Counted from the first letter of the stretch, positions 43,780-57,304 are shown. The stretch: DNA of 64,000 nucleotides from Scylla paramamosain (GCF_035594125.1 NC_087186.1:1235228-1299227), one strand, 5' to 3'. The notes: generated by a model not told the origin, from the sequence alone. A program made the numbers and translations.

Positions 43780-44120
43780 AGCCTATATACAGTTGGTAAA
43801 TCAGTCTGTGGTTGTAAATAGAGATAATGGAAGACCCCTGACCTTGTTGTTGGGAAGCCTCGATAAAGTCAGTCAGTCAGTCGGCAGTTGTGAATAGCAG
43901 AGGCACTGGAAGACAACTCTTCTTTTCCTTATTCTTGGATATGACCTTGCTGTTGGGAAACCTCAGTAAAGTCAGTCAGTCAGTTGTAAATAGAGGTGCT
44001 GCAAGATGCCTTTGTTCTTCTTTATTCTTGGATATGGCCTTGTTGTTGGGAAGCCTCAGTAAAGTCAGTCAGTCAGTTATCAGTAGAGGTGCTGCAAGAC
44101 TCCTTTGTTCTTTATTCTTG
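43780..44120. repeat. tandem repeat, 93-103-bp unit, about 3.5 copies
   Basis: TGGGAAGCCTC recurs at 43,851, 43,954 and 44,047. Each is followed by AGTAAAGTCAGTCAGTCAGT, GTAAATAGAGGTGCTG-like sequence and TTTATTCTTGGATATG. Inside each unit is a small (CAGT)n. Confidence 0.85.
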
Positions 44121-44222
44121 GACAGGAGTAAGCATTCGTCTTGATAAGTGAAATAATAACACAGGAATGTATAACAGCGTATTCGATACCACTTTTAAGA
44201 ATGGATGTTTTACTGTATGTGG

Positions 44223-44224
<2 letters not shown>

Positions 44225-44281
<57 letters not shown>
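44225..44281. repeat. (CA)n microsatellite
   Basis: About 28 CA units. Confidence 0.98.
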
Positions 44282-44283
<2 letters not shown>

Positions 44284-44383
44284 TCCCATAATCACCATTT
44301 ATGACCTGGAAATAATATTTTGACATTCTTTACCCCACCTTAAACAATTACTAAAGACATCAGACTTACTTCAGTGGCGTCCA

Positions 44384-44560
44384 TAATCAGCATTTCCTCG
44401 TCTTCTGTGAAGAGTGATGGAATTATTTGGACAGCAAACATTAATCCATGTTGCGAAATATACATAAAACCACAAATAATATAAAAGTCATCAGATGGAT
44501 TACAAGTGCAATAAGAGCCACGTTTACCATTTATACACACAGTACATGAGGTGAATTAGA
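44384..44560 (-). other. possible further exon of the host gene
   Basis: The minus strand is open from about 44,560 and reads DDFYIICGFMYISQHGLMF and then LFTEDEEMLIMDATE. It ends at a strong donor (GAA|GTAAGT). No good acceptor fits the phase of the preceding exon at 44,993, so membership in the gene is uncertain. Confidence 0.25.
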
Positions 44561-44992
44561 TACACATGTTTCTGTTGCTCTTCCAGGCTGTACCTTTCCT
44601 TTCTTCTTTCAGAGTGCTGGATAGATTGTCCAGGTATTGGCTGTAAAACTTATGATAACTTTTACACCTTTGCTTGGAGAATTTCATTACGTGAATGAAG
44701 GATCCATGTACTTTATTTCACATCACACATGGGGTGCTCACATTTGTCATTTTGGCCTCAATTTCAAGCTGAAAATGTTAAACACAACATTTTCTTATGA
44801 GTTCGTGTAACTCATCTCATTGAAAAATTATGTGAATTGTTATAATTACAATATTTATTATTTGCATACATGACGTAATGGTTCATACTTTATTGAAAAT
44901 GTATCAGTGGTCAGCCTCACAACAAACTAGATATAAACAATGTATGAAAAAGAAAACAAACGAAAAAAAAAGTCCTCACAAAGCTCCTTTAC

Positions 44993-45817
44993 CGTAGTGT
45001 TGGAAAATCCTCAAGAACATTTGCCACAGAAAGCTCAGGATTATACCTCCTTCGCTGCCTGTATGACAATGTTCTCTCCATCTTCCGCTGGCACAGCTGG
45101 AAGTCAGGAGTAGCTGTCCTCATCTCCTGCTGCAGCACATTCAAATGAAGATGGATGACATCTTCATCATCATCTTGAGACAAATCCTGAAATACACAAG
45201 CCAGGAAACATTAAATTATATCCCCAAGCAATGAATGAACCTATATAGCTCTACTTGCATATATAAATAGGACTACCTCTCTTCCCAGGCAACTACCTTG
45301 GAAAAAATCATACTGGGACCATAGAACATGAGACCAACTCACTAACAACTATGCTACAATCAATCAGTGGCTAGGAACACACGCCAAGGGATGTAACCAG
45401 CCACACGTACACCAAGCAGATATCACATGAACACATATCTGAGGTTTCTGACGCTTCACTAAACCATCATTGTCCCTGACACTCTCTTCCTGAATGGGTC
45501 GTTTCTCACCTCGATTTCTGTCTGGACAACCTTTTTTTTATTTTTTATTTTTTTTTTTTTAGCTCCAGAATACAGCTTGATGTTAATGGTAGCCTTAAAA
45601 GCTTCATCTTGTTCCTCAGTGACTGCCTCCAGCACCGATGAAATTTACAAGATTTTGAGAATCAACAATTAAAATCAGTATTGTGTTTAATGTGTTATCT
45701 ATAAAAATACAGATATTCTAGTCAACAGATATAGAATTACTTACAGGATCTCCAAGGTATGAATAATCTTTCAGCAGGGCATTCAGTATAGTGGAATACC
45801 GTTTCCTGCACACCAAA
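44993..45817 (-). CDS. two exons of a conserved host gene of unknown function (partial)
   Basis: Exon 1 (45,817-45,745): acceptor CCTTCAG, donor CCT|GTAAGTAA, coding RKRYSTILNALLKDYSYLGDP. Exon 2 (45,186-44,993): acceptor TATTTCAG, donor CTACG|GTAAAG, coding an acidic start DLSQDDDEDVIHLHL then RRRYNPELSVANVLEDFPTLR. The two exons join in phase 0 with no stop. The pattern of a K-R-Y-x-x-I-x-x-A-L-L-x-x-Y-x-x-L-x-D-P block followed by an RR...I...FP-x-L block is like one I know in a family of uncharacterised, often SAM-domain-linked animal proteins; that match is from memory. If exon 2 is terminal the protein ends at TAA 44,989. Other exons were not found. A TE-captured copy is possible. Confidence 0.5.
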
Positions 45818-45819
45818 CT

Positions 45820-47450
45820 GAAGGAAGACATGAGACTTTAGGATTTCTTATGTGATAAAGAGTTTTAATATCAGTAAACAGCTTTACAATCTACAATGAA
45901 AAGTGAGTGACTTGTTGACTTGTCTTTGAAATAATTGTAGGTTTACTTGAATTGGGTGGAAGTGTGTGAAACAGAGAAAGAAGGGAGGATTACAGTCATC
46001 ATGTTCTGTGCTACTGAGTGGATGTCCCATGCTGGTGTGGGGTGGGGTGTCTGTGAATCCCTCTCTGATTACATCCCTACTTATATGCACGTGGTTTTGT
46101 TTTATAGGTGTCAGTGCAGGCTGGTATCTATCATGTGACATGCCTTTCTTGGCACAATACTGGGGCAGCCTTCTGTCTGCAGGTTGCTCATCTGCCACTT
46201 CCTATTCTCCACTAATCTGCACTTAATTCACTATTAATAAGCTTAGGTGACTTGCTCACTAAAGAAAATTTATATCACCAAGAGATAGAGTGTAACTATT
46301 CTGGCAACAGAAAATAAGTCTCTCAAAACTTCAAGGTGATGAGGGCTTGGACCTTCCGTGCAGTTGTTACAAAAAAATTATAAACTACTCGTGAAAACAA
46401 ACCCAACAACCTTGCTTTCAATTCGTAATATCTATTGATCACTCCAGATTACAAAAAAATAATAATATTTTCTTCAAAGTTCGAAGGGAAGACACGTGTG
46501 CATCCTTCGACCATGTTTGGCCTTGCTCTTGCAATCCTGTTACCTTCCCTTACCTTGACCTTCGTGAGCCTTGGCACAGCCCAATGTTTACTGCACTCTC
46601 CAACACAGACAAGTAGTGCAGGTGATACATTTCCGTGGAAATACCGAAAATCGTATATTTCTCCTCGTTGTCAGTAGCTGGCACCTTTTTTGCGCCTTTT
46701 TGCACCTTCTCTCGTTGATTCTGATCTTGTCCTTGCTTATCCAAGACGTGAAAACCCGGACACATCCGAAATGTGACTCAAAGTCACTGCGCTACACACC
46801 AGCAACATCTAAAACATATTACAGTGGATAGTAAATTTATTTCAGAACCTCAGATGTCCCATAATTACATGCAAGTCTCCTTAACACACACAAATAATAG
46901 TGAATTAATTACATCTGGACACAAAACGAAATATCACTCAGTGTCACTACACTGGACATCAGTAACACTTCAAACATCTCACAGTAGCTAGCAATCTTAT
47001 TCCACAACCTCTGACACACCACAACCACGTGCATAACTCTTTAACACACACAAATAACAGCAAAACATTTACATCTAGGAGGGGGACTTGTCACTTATCC
47101 AGCAGCATCCAAAGAAAACGTGCCACATATCACCAGCTCATACCCTCTTATTGAAGAGCCGAACTATGATTTCTTTCCATAACCACATGAATTCACACAC
47201 CAAAATATTTTTTTTATGCTACCTTTATAATGCATAGCAGGTTGAATAGAGAAAAAAAAATCCCGAAAACGTGATGCACAGAAAACTGTTAACGAAAAGG
47301 TAATTTGCAGAGGGTAAATTACAAAAAGGTTGGCTTCGGCGGAAGGATGAATTATGCTCGTAATTCACTCATTTGACCAAGTTTACCTTTAGCTCACACA
47401 GATTTATCCTTTTCTTACCTCATATATATATTTTTTTTTTACAGTGCAGT
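45820..47450. other. unassigned stretch, possible introns
   Basis: No element recognised. If the exons at 45 kb belong to a gene transcribed leftwards, this would be intron or upstream DNA. A plus-strand frame at 46,514-46,677 has a hydrophobic start, but no other support. Confidence 0.4.
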
Positions 47451-47454
47451 ATTG

Positions 47455-47960
47455 GAAGGAAAATCATTGTCGCGCCCGGGAGGGAGTAATGCAGTGAGTG
47501 TTGGAGGATATGGCATGGCGGTGACTCGTGGCGGGAATAGTACATGCGGGTTAACGCAACACGCCACCCCGCCATCCCTCACTCACCCCGAGGCGTCTAG
47601 TAAAATTCGGCCATTTGTTCAGCGGCAGCAACGGAACACGGGGAGGCGGCAGCACACCCCATGTGATGCAGTACAAATGGGGGAAGGAAATATGAAAACA
47701 GCATTTGTTCGCCACGGTAAAACAAAGCGCCAGCAGCACAAACCACGCTCCCCGCCGCTGACGGAGCCAACACACAGCCCGGCCTGGAATCACAGACATT
47801 AAGTGTATTGTAGCGTATCTGAGCCGCGGGGAGCCGAAAGATGGTACGCACAGGTAATGCTTTTGTGTCAAGAGCTGCGTAATGGTATCCAGCAGAGCAG
47901 CGGGCGAGGCGAGACCCTTACACTGCAAGGAGGAGGAGGATAGGAGACCACTGAACGGTG
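47455..47960. promoter_or_regulatory. GC- and CpG-rich segment, possible promoter
   Basis: Base composition changes sharply here to CpG-rich non-repeat DNA (CGCGCCCGGGAGGG, GGGGAGGCGGCAGC, GAGCCGCGGGGAGCCG), unlike its A/T-rich neighbours. It lies about 1.7 kb upstream of the minus-strand exons. A promoter or first exon is inference. Confidence 0.3.
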
Positions 47961-47996
47961 TAAATGAATCCAGATGGGAAGTGGAAAATGGGAAGT

Positions 47997-48665
<669 letters not shown>

Positions 48666-48667
48666 TA

Positions 48668-49115
48668 AATAACGATGATTACGATGTGCGTGACGAAGAT
48701 AACGATGCGATTCCACGATAATGATACGAGTTTCCACGGTAACGATGCGATTCCACGATAACGATGCGATTCCACGATAACGATGCGATTCTACGATAAC
48801 GATACGATTCCACGATTCCACGATAACGATGCGATTTCACGATAACGATGCGATTCCACGATAACGATCAGATTCCACGATAACGATGCGATTCCACGAT
48901 AACGATACGATTCTACGATTCCACGATAACGATGCGATTCCACGATAACGATGCGATTCCACGATAACGATGCGATTCTACGATAACGATACGAGTTTCC
49001 ACGATAACGATGCGAGTTTCCACGATAACGATGCGAGTTTCCACGATAACGATGCGATTCCACGATAACGATGCGATTCCACGATAACGATGCGAGTTTC
49101 CACGATAACGATGCG
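48668..49115. repeat. minisatellite of 19- and 21-bp units, about 23 copies
   Basis: Units ACGATAACGATGCGATTCC (19 bp) and a variant ending GCGAGTTTCC (21 bp) are arranged in runs, with occasional shorter units. Most positions are identical between copies. Confidence 0.95.
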
Positions 49116-49164
49116 GGCGCGGCGATAGCTTTACCACATTGTCTACCTACCTACATAGGTACCA

Positions 49165-49535
49165 GGACGAACCCTTCCTCCCCAAGGGTCCACCCCAGTC
49201 CCTGGGTGTGAGGGCAGTGACGATGCAACCTTGCCGCACCTCACACGGGTCGCCATGAGCAATGACCCACCACACACCACTCCCCAACCACTGTCATGAA
49301 GTGAGCCCTTTTCTCCCCTAAAGGACCCCTCGTACTGCCAGTGTCTGGTGCATGGTGCACGGCGTGCCCTCGTTCATGGCGAGTTGTTCAGCCCGGCGTC
49401 ATCATAATCAAGGGACCTGTACACACCCTCCACCAGACTCTATGGAAAGAGCCCTTACTCCCCATAAGGACTCCCCCCTCCGGGCAACATCTGGTGAATG
49501 GCAGACATTGATCTCTTGCTTATGGCGACCCCTTG
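49165..49535. repeat. GC-rich degenerate tandem repeat, about 140-bp unit, three copies
   Basis: GAACCCTTCCTCCCCAAGGG (49,168), GAGCCCTTTTCTCCCCTAAA (49,305) and GAGCCCTTACTCCCCATAAG (49,449) recur with 137 and 144 bp spacing. Each is followed by a CTGGTG-ATGG block and a TGGCGA block. Confidence 0.7.
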
Positions 49536-49539
49536 CCTA

Positions 49540-50360
49540 GTGTAAGGCGCTGCAAGTGGACGACTACTATTGAAGCTTGAGGCCGCAAAGGAAAAGAAGG
49601 ACCTGCTGCCAGTTCTCTGCCTTGGGCCCCAGGCCGGACCCGACAGCCACCTTCTCCCCCCGTGCGGCGCCCAAGGCCGTCACGGCCCTCAACGAATTTT
49701 GGCCGAAAGTTCTCAAACGTCATTTAAATTTTCATTCGAATATAAAATCGTCGATGGTAAATGAAAAATGGCTTTAGTTTGAAAGTGTGCAAGAATGGGC
49801 TGATCAATGAAACAAGATGAGGCAGCTTTGCTCCGGGGTATTTGAGTGTACCTTGCATGTTTGCTGCCCGTGAATATGCGTATGTTCGTGTGTGACTAGA
49901 GAGAAACAGTAATCCAGTGGTAGTGACTATTTAATAGGGAACTTAACAAGATTAGATACATTTCTGAATGAGTGGACGTAGATTTGCATGTCTTGTACAC
50001 GAACTGTCATCTGTAGACCTAATTTTTTTTTATTTTGATACATGATATTATGGTCTTTAAAAAGTAAGAAATAGATCGTCAGAGTTTTTTTTTTATTTTG
50101 TTTTTTATCATCACATCGTTAGCACTTGATGACAAGAAGACACGGAGTCACGAGTATATACACTTGTAAATTTGTGGGCGGCCGAGAGAATGATATTAGT
50201 CATCTCGAGATGCTTAGGGATACCTGGACTGTAAACATGCAACCCCTCACCTGAAACGTGGTAAAGAGAGCGGCAGAGCCAGCGTTAATTCCCAGTGGGA
50301 TCTTAACCCTCAGCCGGCCAGGCCTGTGGCTTGCCTTGGCCCAACAGGTTTGGGCCAAAG
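49540..50360. other. unassigned stretch
   Basis: No gene or element recognised. The part 49,560-49,700 is GC-rich, the rest A/T-rich. Confidence 0.4.
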
Positions 50361-50364
50361 GCAA

Positions 50365-51150
50365 ACTCTGTTATGCGCTCAGCACACGAAGACGGGTCCC
50401 TGACACGGAAGCAGTAATCATTCCAAGGAAAATCAGCAAAATACCTCCTCAGGTCCCCTCAACTAGCAGAGGCAAAACGCCAGAGGCACCTTCGCTTAGG
50501 GGGATCCTGAGGAGGGATTGGAGCGATAGAATAAGATACAGATATGAGATTGTGATGGGAGGAGCCCAACGGAGAAGAAAGGGTGACAGCATAAGCAGAA
50601 GGATCAGAGGTCAGGAAAAAGTCAAGAATGTTGGGTGTATCTTCTAGACGGTCAGGAATACGAGTAGGGTGTTGCACCAATTGCTCTAGGTCATGGAGGA
50701 TAGCAAAGTTGTAAGCTAGTTCACCAGGATGGTCAGTGAAGGGAGAGGAAAGCCAAAGCTGGTGGTGAACATTGAAGTCTCCAAGAATGGAGATCTCCGC
50801 AAAAGGGAAGACGGTCAGAATGTGCTCCACTTTAGAAGTTAAGTAGTCAAAGATTTTCTTATAGTGAGAGGAGTTAGGTGAGAGGTATACAGCACAGATA
50901 AATTTAGTATGAGAGTGACTCTGTAGTCGTAGCCAGATGGTGGAAAACTCGGAAGATTCAAGAGCGTGGGCACAAGAACAGGTTAAGTCTTTGCGCACAT
51001 AAACGCAGCATCCAGCTTTGGATCGAAAATGAGGATAGAGAAAGTAGGAGGGAACAGAAAAGGGGCTACTGTCAGTTGCCTCAGACACCTGAGTTTCAGT
51101 GAGAAGAAGATGAGGTTTAGAAGAGGAGAGGTGGTGTTCTACAGACCGAA
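50365..51150 (-). pseudogene. LINE endonuclease fragment related to LINE-1
   Basis: Nearly the same as 19,855-20,650 of LINE-1 (about 93-95% by eye): [50 protein letters not shown]. The SDH motif of LINE-1 is SHH here, so the catalytic Asp is changed. The internal TAA of LINE-1 is a Trp codon in this copy. It is truncated on both sides. Confidence 0.9.
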
Positions 51151-52170
51151 AAAGTTGCAAACAATATAGATGTTAATTGTATTGAGGTGCTCTTTGTAAT
51201 TCTTGAGAGTAAATGTACTCACGGCTCAAAATTTCAAGTTCCGAGAAGTTTGGCCGACTTGCTGTAACTTACGTGAGTGTGATGCGGCCTCTGCTGGCGA
51301 GAAGGACGGGAGGAAGGAAACAAGTAGAGAGGAAGGGAAGGAGATAAAAACTAGAAAGAAGGGGGGAGAAGGGAACAGGTGTAGATCGAAAGAAGATGCA
51401 GTGTAGAAGGAAGGGAAGAGGAGGGACAAATAAGGAAGGGAGAAAGGAAGTGAAGGCTAGCAGATTTATATAGAGCAAAATACGAAATATAGTGGAGGGA
51501 TAAAGAAGTATAGAAGAAAGGAAGGAAATGAAGAAAAGTTGATTTTTTAAAGAGTAAAATGAGAGGTATAGTGCTTTGGAAGTGTGATACTGAGATAAGG
51601 AATGAAGATGAGACAGTAAGGGAGAGAAAAAAAAAAAAAAGAGAAGAGAGAGTACGAGGGAGAGGTAGAGAATTCAGCGATAGAGTGTCATAGAAGTGGC
51701 TTGTTTTTTTTTTTCTTTCTTTATTCATTTATTTGTTTCTCTCATTACTTTTTTTTTTACACTAGTTTGTTTTGAGGTTCACCTTTACAACACAAGACTA
51801 AAAGATGAAGCGCAAATCTTCCTTCTCCTCCTCCTTCTCCCTCCTCTTCGTCCATCACCATCTCTCCGCTATTCCGTGACCTTTCCAAACGCTTCCAGGA
51901 ATATGAATTCGTGCTGCGAAAAGTTTACATTTGCACAAGGTCACGTCACATCACTCGCTTCTTAATCCACATCCGGGAACTGAGAGGCACGAAAAAGACT
52001 ATTACTTTCACCTAAAAAATGCAAAAACAACAACAGCATCAACAACAACAACAAGAAACGCAACAACAATAATAATGAAAACAACAGTAGAAAAAAAATC
52101 AACATCAACATTAACATGAAATGAAAAAGAATAATGACTCATTTGGAAAAGTGACGTAGATCGATACCAG
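51151..52170. other. purine-rich and A/T-rich stretch, no gene seen
   Basis: 51,290-51,660 is mostly G and A on the plus strand. 52,018-52,110 has repeated AACAACA/ATCAACA motifs. No coding region supported. Confidence 0.5.
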
Positions 52171-52173
52171 AGA

Positions 52174-52311
52174 AGAGATACAAGGAAGCACAGTGGGAGG
52201 TTGAATGCAATAGGAGTCTCTTTACATACGTGGGACCAGAGGAGAGATACAGGGAAGCACAGTGGGAGGTTGAATGCAATAGGAATCTCTTTACATACGT
52301 AAGGGGTCCTG
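52174..52311. repeat. tandem duplication, 69-bp unit
   Basis: AGAGATACAAGGAAGCACAG at 52,174 recurs at 52,243 with one or two changes. Both copies continue through TTGAATGCAATAGGA and CTCTTTACATACGT. Confidence 0.9.
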
Positions 52312-52535
52312 TGTCTTCCCGTGGCGATGGGAAGTGGGTCAGAGCACAACAGGCGGGGGAGAGTAAAGGGAAGGGAATGAGAAGGAGGATGCTAAGAGGA
52401 AGAGAATTAGAAATGAAAAATGAGAGGAATGATAAACAGAGAGAGCAAGCGAGGGGAGAGTGAAAGAGGAAGGAATGAGAAGGAAGATATTAAGAAGAAA
52501 GAGGAGTGGGAAAAGAGAAAATGATAAGGTAAAGA

Positions 52536-52779
<244 letters not shown>

Positions 52780-52784
52780 AATGC

Positions 52785-53665
52785 ACTGCTCTCAGACATC
52801 ATGCCTGGGGGCGACCGGTGGCAAGTCAAGTTTGCCCCCGAAAAGACTCCATGGAAAAGGCCATGGTGGTATCCCGCTCTCACGAGGACGTGCGTGAGGT
52901 GCGTGGAAGGCTGAAGATGGGAGACAACAGCATCCCTCTGCAGGACAGCGTAAACATCCTTGGCGTGGAGATGGACTCGCGGCTGCTCTTCGACCGTCAC
53001 CTCGAGGACGTGGCCCGAAAAGCGTCACAGAAGGTGACACTGTTGAGGCGTCTGAGACACCTCCTCGACTCCGATGGCCTCCTGACCCTGTACAAGGCTC
53101 AGGTCAGGCCCATCATGGAGTACGCGCCGCTCACGTGGATGTCCAGTGCCCGATGTCATCTCAACTTGCTGGACAAAGTGCAAAGGAGGGCAGAGCGCCT
53201 CATCAGTGGCGCCAGACAGACGCAGCCTCGACAGCAACCGTGGCGGCAGCGACAACAGCAGCAGCAGCAGCAGCAGATACAGGAGGATGGGCCGGTGCTG
53301 AGGGACACTCTGGATCATCGCCGGAAAGTTGCAGCGCTGACAGTGCTTCATAAGGCGCAGATCCAGAATGTTCCTCACCTAGCAGACCTGAAGGGCTACC
53401 TGGAGGAGATCTGAGCGCAATACCAGAACGGTATTGAGCAACGATCTCCTCTTGGAGGTGCCAGGGTCTCGCTCCAGCACCCACCAACGGGCCTTCTCCT
53501 CCGCCACTGTAGTGTGGTGGAACACCCTCACGGCTGTGGTGGACGTACGACGTCTGTCCACACAGCAGATGAAAGTGTCCACACACAAGTGGTTACGCCT
53601 TCAGACTCTCGACCCTCCATAAGGAAAGACACAAATATGGTCGTGTCTGACCTCCGGTGAACTTA
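52785..53665 (+). pseudogene. LINE RT C-terminal fragment, LINE-2/LINE-3 family
   Basis: A plus-strand RT after the catalytic site: WQVKFAPEKT, AMVVSRSHEDV, ILGVEMDSRLLFDRH, LYKAQVRPIMEYAPLTWM, LDHRRKVAALTVLHKAQ. It aligns with the C-terminal half of LINE-3. One frameshift lies near 52,845, where the frame changes from upstream of EKT to AMVV, and another near 53,410. A CAG run (53,252-53,275) adds a poly-Gln stretch not present in LINE-3. The last frame ends at 53,622. Confidence 0.85.
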
Positions 53666-53917
53666 ACATATAGATACATATGACCTCTATTGTAAATACT
53701 GTATATATATAACCATATAATTTTCTAGTTTATTAATCTATTTATTTGCTTATTATTTATACAGTGATTTAATCACTGATTACATACATATGAGTATACA
53801 TCTCTGCAAAATATTAATATTTATTATACCACACACAGTAATGCTTTAAAATAGTTATACACGACAAAGATAACTTTAGCAAAGGCGGCAATGAACATGT
53901 GTGTTTAATAGTTTAAA

Positions 53918-53923
<6 letters not shown>

Positions 53924-54012
<89 letters not shown>
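53924..54012. repeat. (GA)n microsatellite
   Basis: About 44 GA units. Confidence 0.98.
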
Positions 54013-54015
<3 letters not shown>

Positions 54016-54099
54016 TGGGAAATATGTGATCTTTTTCTAAGTATATGAGTTCGTTTTGAAGCCCCAGAGGATGTGATATTTTACACCACCACTAATTTT

Positions 54100-54650
<551 letters not shown>

Positions 54651-54715
54651 GTATCTTGTTTTCAGTTTTTACTGAAATTCCTTCGAGATAAAATAGACTT
54701 TTCGTGTTTCCCTCA

Positions 54716-54718
<3 letters not shown>

Positions 54719-54761
<43 letters not shown>

Positions 54762-54802
54762 AGGCTGTGGTTCTTTTCACGCTTAATAGCATCAGGAAAG
54801 AG

Positions 54803-54864
<62 letters not shown>
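54719..54864. repeat. (GT)n and (CA)n facing each other
   Basis: About 19 GT units (54,719-54,757) and about 29 CA units (54,806-54,864), reverse complements of each other, separated by about 50 bp. Confidence 0.97.
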
Positions 54865-54865
<1 letters not shown>

Positions 54866-54886
54866 AAAAGGGAAATGATTGTACAT

Positions 54887-54889
<3 letters not shown>

Positions 54890-54960
<71 letters not shown>

Positions 54961-54989
54961 CATTTCCTACCACTAGCATAATTCGGGTA

Positions 54990-55076
<87 letters not shown>
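54890..55076. repeat. (CT)n and (GA)n facing each other
   Basis: About 34 CT units (54,890-54,957) and about 39 GA units (54,998-55,076), reverse complements separated by 40 bp. Confidence 0.97.
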
Positions 55077-55079
<3 letters not shown>

Positions 55080-55109
55080 TTCTTCGTGCAGGTAACCTAG
55101 TTTGATCGG

Positions 55110-55670
55110 CAGTGGTGGAAAAGAAGAGAGAGAAGGAGAGGAAGAAAAGAGGAAGGGAGGAGGAGGAAAGAGAGAAAGAAGAAGATAAAGAAGAAGGAGA
55201 GGGAATGGAGGAGAGGAAGAAGAGAGAAGTGGAGGCCAGGAGGAATAAAGGAAGGAGCGGAGAAAGAGAGAGGTAGAGGAGAGGTAGAAGAGGGAGGAGA
55301 AGATGAAAAAGAAAAGAAGAAAGGGATGAAAAACGAGAGACGGTGGAGAAAAGGAAGAATAAGGGAGAGAAGAGAGAGAGAATGAGGGAAGAGGAGAGAA
55401 AGAAGAGGGAGAGGATGAGGTAGATCAGGCAGCAGGTAGGTTAGACGTTAACTGAGTGGCGTTTACCTGTAGAGAGAGAGAGAGAGAGAGAGAGAGAGTC
55501 TATTACCACTTTCAGATTACCAACACCACTGCGTCACGTTCCTTCTCTTTTTCCCCCTCCTCCTCCTATTGCCTCCCGGACACAGGAAATGGAGTAAAAG
55601 CAAAGAGATGAAGAGGGGAAGAGGAGGAAGAGGAGAGGAGGAGGAGCAGGAACAGGAGGTGGGAAATGCG

Positions 55671-55766
<96 letters not shown>

Positions 55767-56090
55767 CTAACAGAATTGAGAAACAGACGAAATTTTACCA
55801 GATAGAGCTGAAAAAAATCAAGAAAAAAATGAAATCATAGGAAAAAAAAAGAGAAAAGTAAAGAAAGAGGTTAGGAAATAGAGAGGAAATAAAGATTAAA
55901 ACGGGGAAAAAAAATGATAAGAAGTGAAAATGAAGAAGAAGGGTTAAAAGGAAGGACAGGAGGAAAGAAAGCAGTTGCAAAGAAAAAAAAAAGAGAAATT
56001 AATGGGAAAAGGAAGCAGAGAGGAGAAGGGAATGAAGTAAAGAGAAGAGAAAGGAGAAAAAGAGCAGAAAACTTAAAAGAGGAAAATCTG
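55110..56090. repeat. polypurine region with (GA)n cores
   Basis: Mostly A and G on the plus strand, with (GA)n at 55,471-55,498 and 55,674-55,766, and only two short mixed-sequence breaks (55,430-55,470 and 55,499-55,570). It continues as a pyrimidine run at 56,095-56,245. Confidence 0.9.
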
Positions 56091-56280
56091 ATTTATCTAT
56101 TTCTTCATCTTTATTCGTTTCCTCCTTTCTTGCTTTATTATCTACTATTCTTCTTCCTCCTCATCTTCCTCTTCCTCATCCTCCTGTTGCTATTACTAAT
56201 ACAGCTCCTCTTCTTCCTCCTCCTCCTCCTCCTCGCCTTCCCGCCGTTTTTAATTAAATAATTGGCCTAGTCACCTTAAT

Positions 56281-56409
<129 letters not shown>

Positions 56410-56635
56410 AGTTCATAAGCATTTTTAATCAATCCATAAATCTCTTTCCTAATTTGTGGAGAGACTGAAAACTTTGGATCTTACTCAAACTAACTAAATT
56501 TTGCACAGGCCTTCGTAAAGTGTCATTTTATGAGGCACACTTTGCATAAACACTTCATACACTTCACTATTCTCCGCAGTGGTTATAATCTTTCTGTGAA
56601 CAAAATGAACATGCAGTAATTTTATTTGTTCACAC

Positions 56636-56637
<2 letters not shown>

Positions 56638-56710
<73 letters not shown>
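56638..56710. repeat. (CA)n microsatellite
   Basis: About 36 CA units. Confidence 0.98.
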
Positions 56711-56714
<4 letters not shown>

Positions 56715-56814
56715 CCATTTTCCCAAGCGTCTTATCTCGAATGCTTTGACAGACAGTACTGTACTGAAGGGTACTGGAGTGTTTTTTTTTTTTTTTAATC
56801 ATGGGTAGTTTTAA

Positions 56815-57100
56815 AGGCTCTAATGGAAGTTATTGGGAGTTTTTATTTTTTATTCTCGTGGTTTTAACACGTTCCACTGGAAGTTATTGGGTTTTTTCAT
56901 GATTCCAGTGGTAATTTAACAGGTTTAAGTCGAATTCATTGGGGTTTTCTTGATTCCATTTGTAGTTTAACAAGCTCCAGTACAAATTATTGAAGGTTTC
57001 AAAGATGTTTTCATCAATTAAAGGACTGTAGTTGAAATTATTGTGATTTTCGAAGGTACTGCAGTTGTAGATATTAAAGTCTTCAAAAATACTTTCATGA
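56815..57100. repeat. degenerate tandem repeat, about 52-bp unit, at least five copies
   Basis: A GAAGTTATTGGG-like core recurs at 56,826, 56,880, 56,932, 56,983 and 57,034 (spacing 51-54 bp). Each is followed by a GGTTTTC-ATGATTCCA-like block and a TTTAACA-G block. Confidence 0.7.
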
Positions 57101-57304
57101 TCGGAATAAAATTTTAAGAGAATAAAAACTCTAAGGGAATTTTAAATAGCGTTTCAAGGACACTTTCACTGTTATAATGATACATAATCGCGAGGAATTA
57201 GAGGAAGTTATTGACGTTTCCAAGGATCGTTTCATGATTGTGGCGACAGATTAACCCTTCCACTGCCACACACAACAGTCAACAGCACCAGAAGCAATGC
57301 GTCA

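Noticed and set aside
46514..46677. Plus-strand frame with an N-terminal hydrophobic stretch resembling a small secreted protein
   Set aside because: About 55 codons, no promoter, splice or homology support, and open frames of this length are expected by chance.
47452..47802. 116-codon frame in the GC-rich segment
   Set aside because: GC-rich DNA gives long chance frames. The composition shows no domain and the opposite strand is equally open.
48668..49115. Regular short repeats resembling a CRISPR array
   Set aside because: Units are directly contiguous with no spacers, and the genome is clearly animal.
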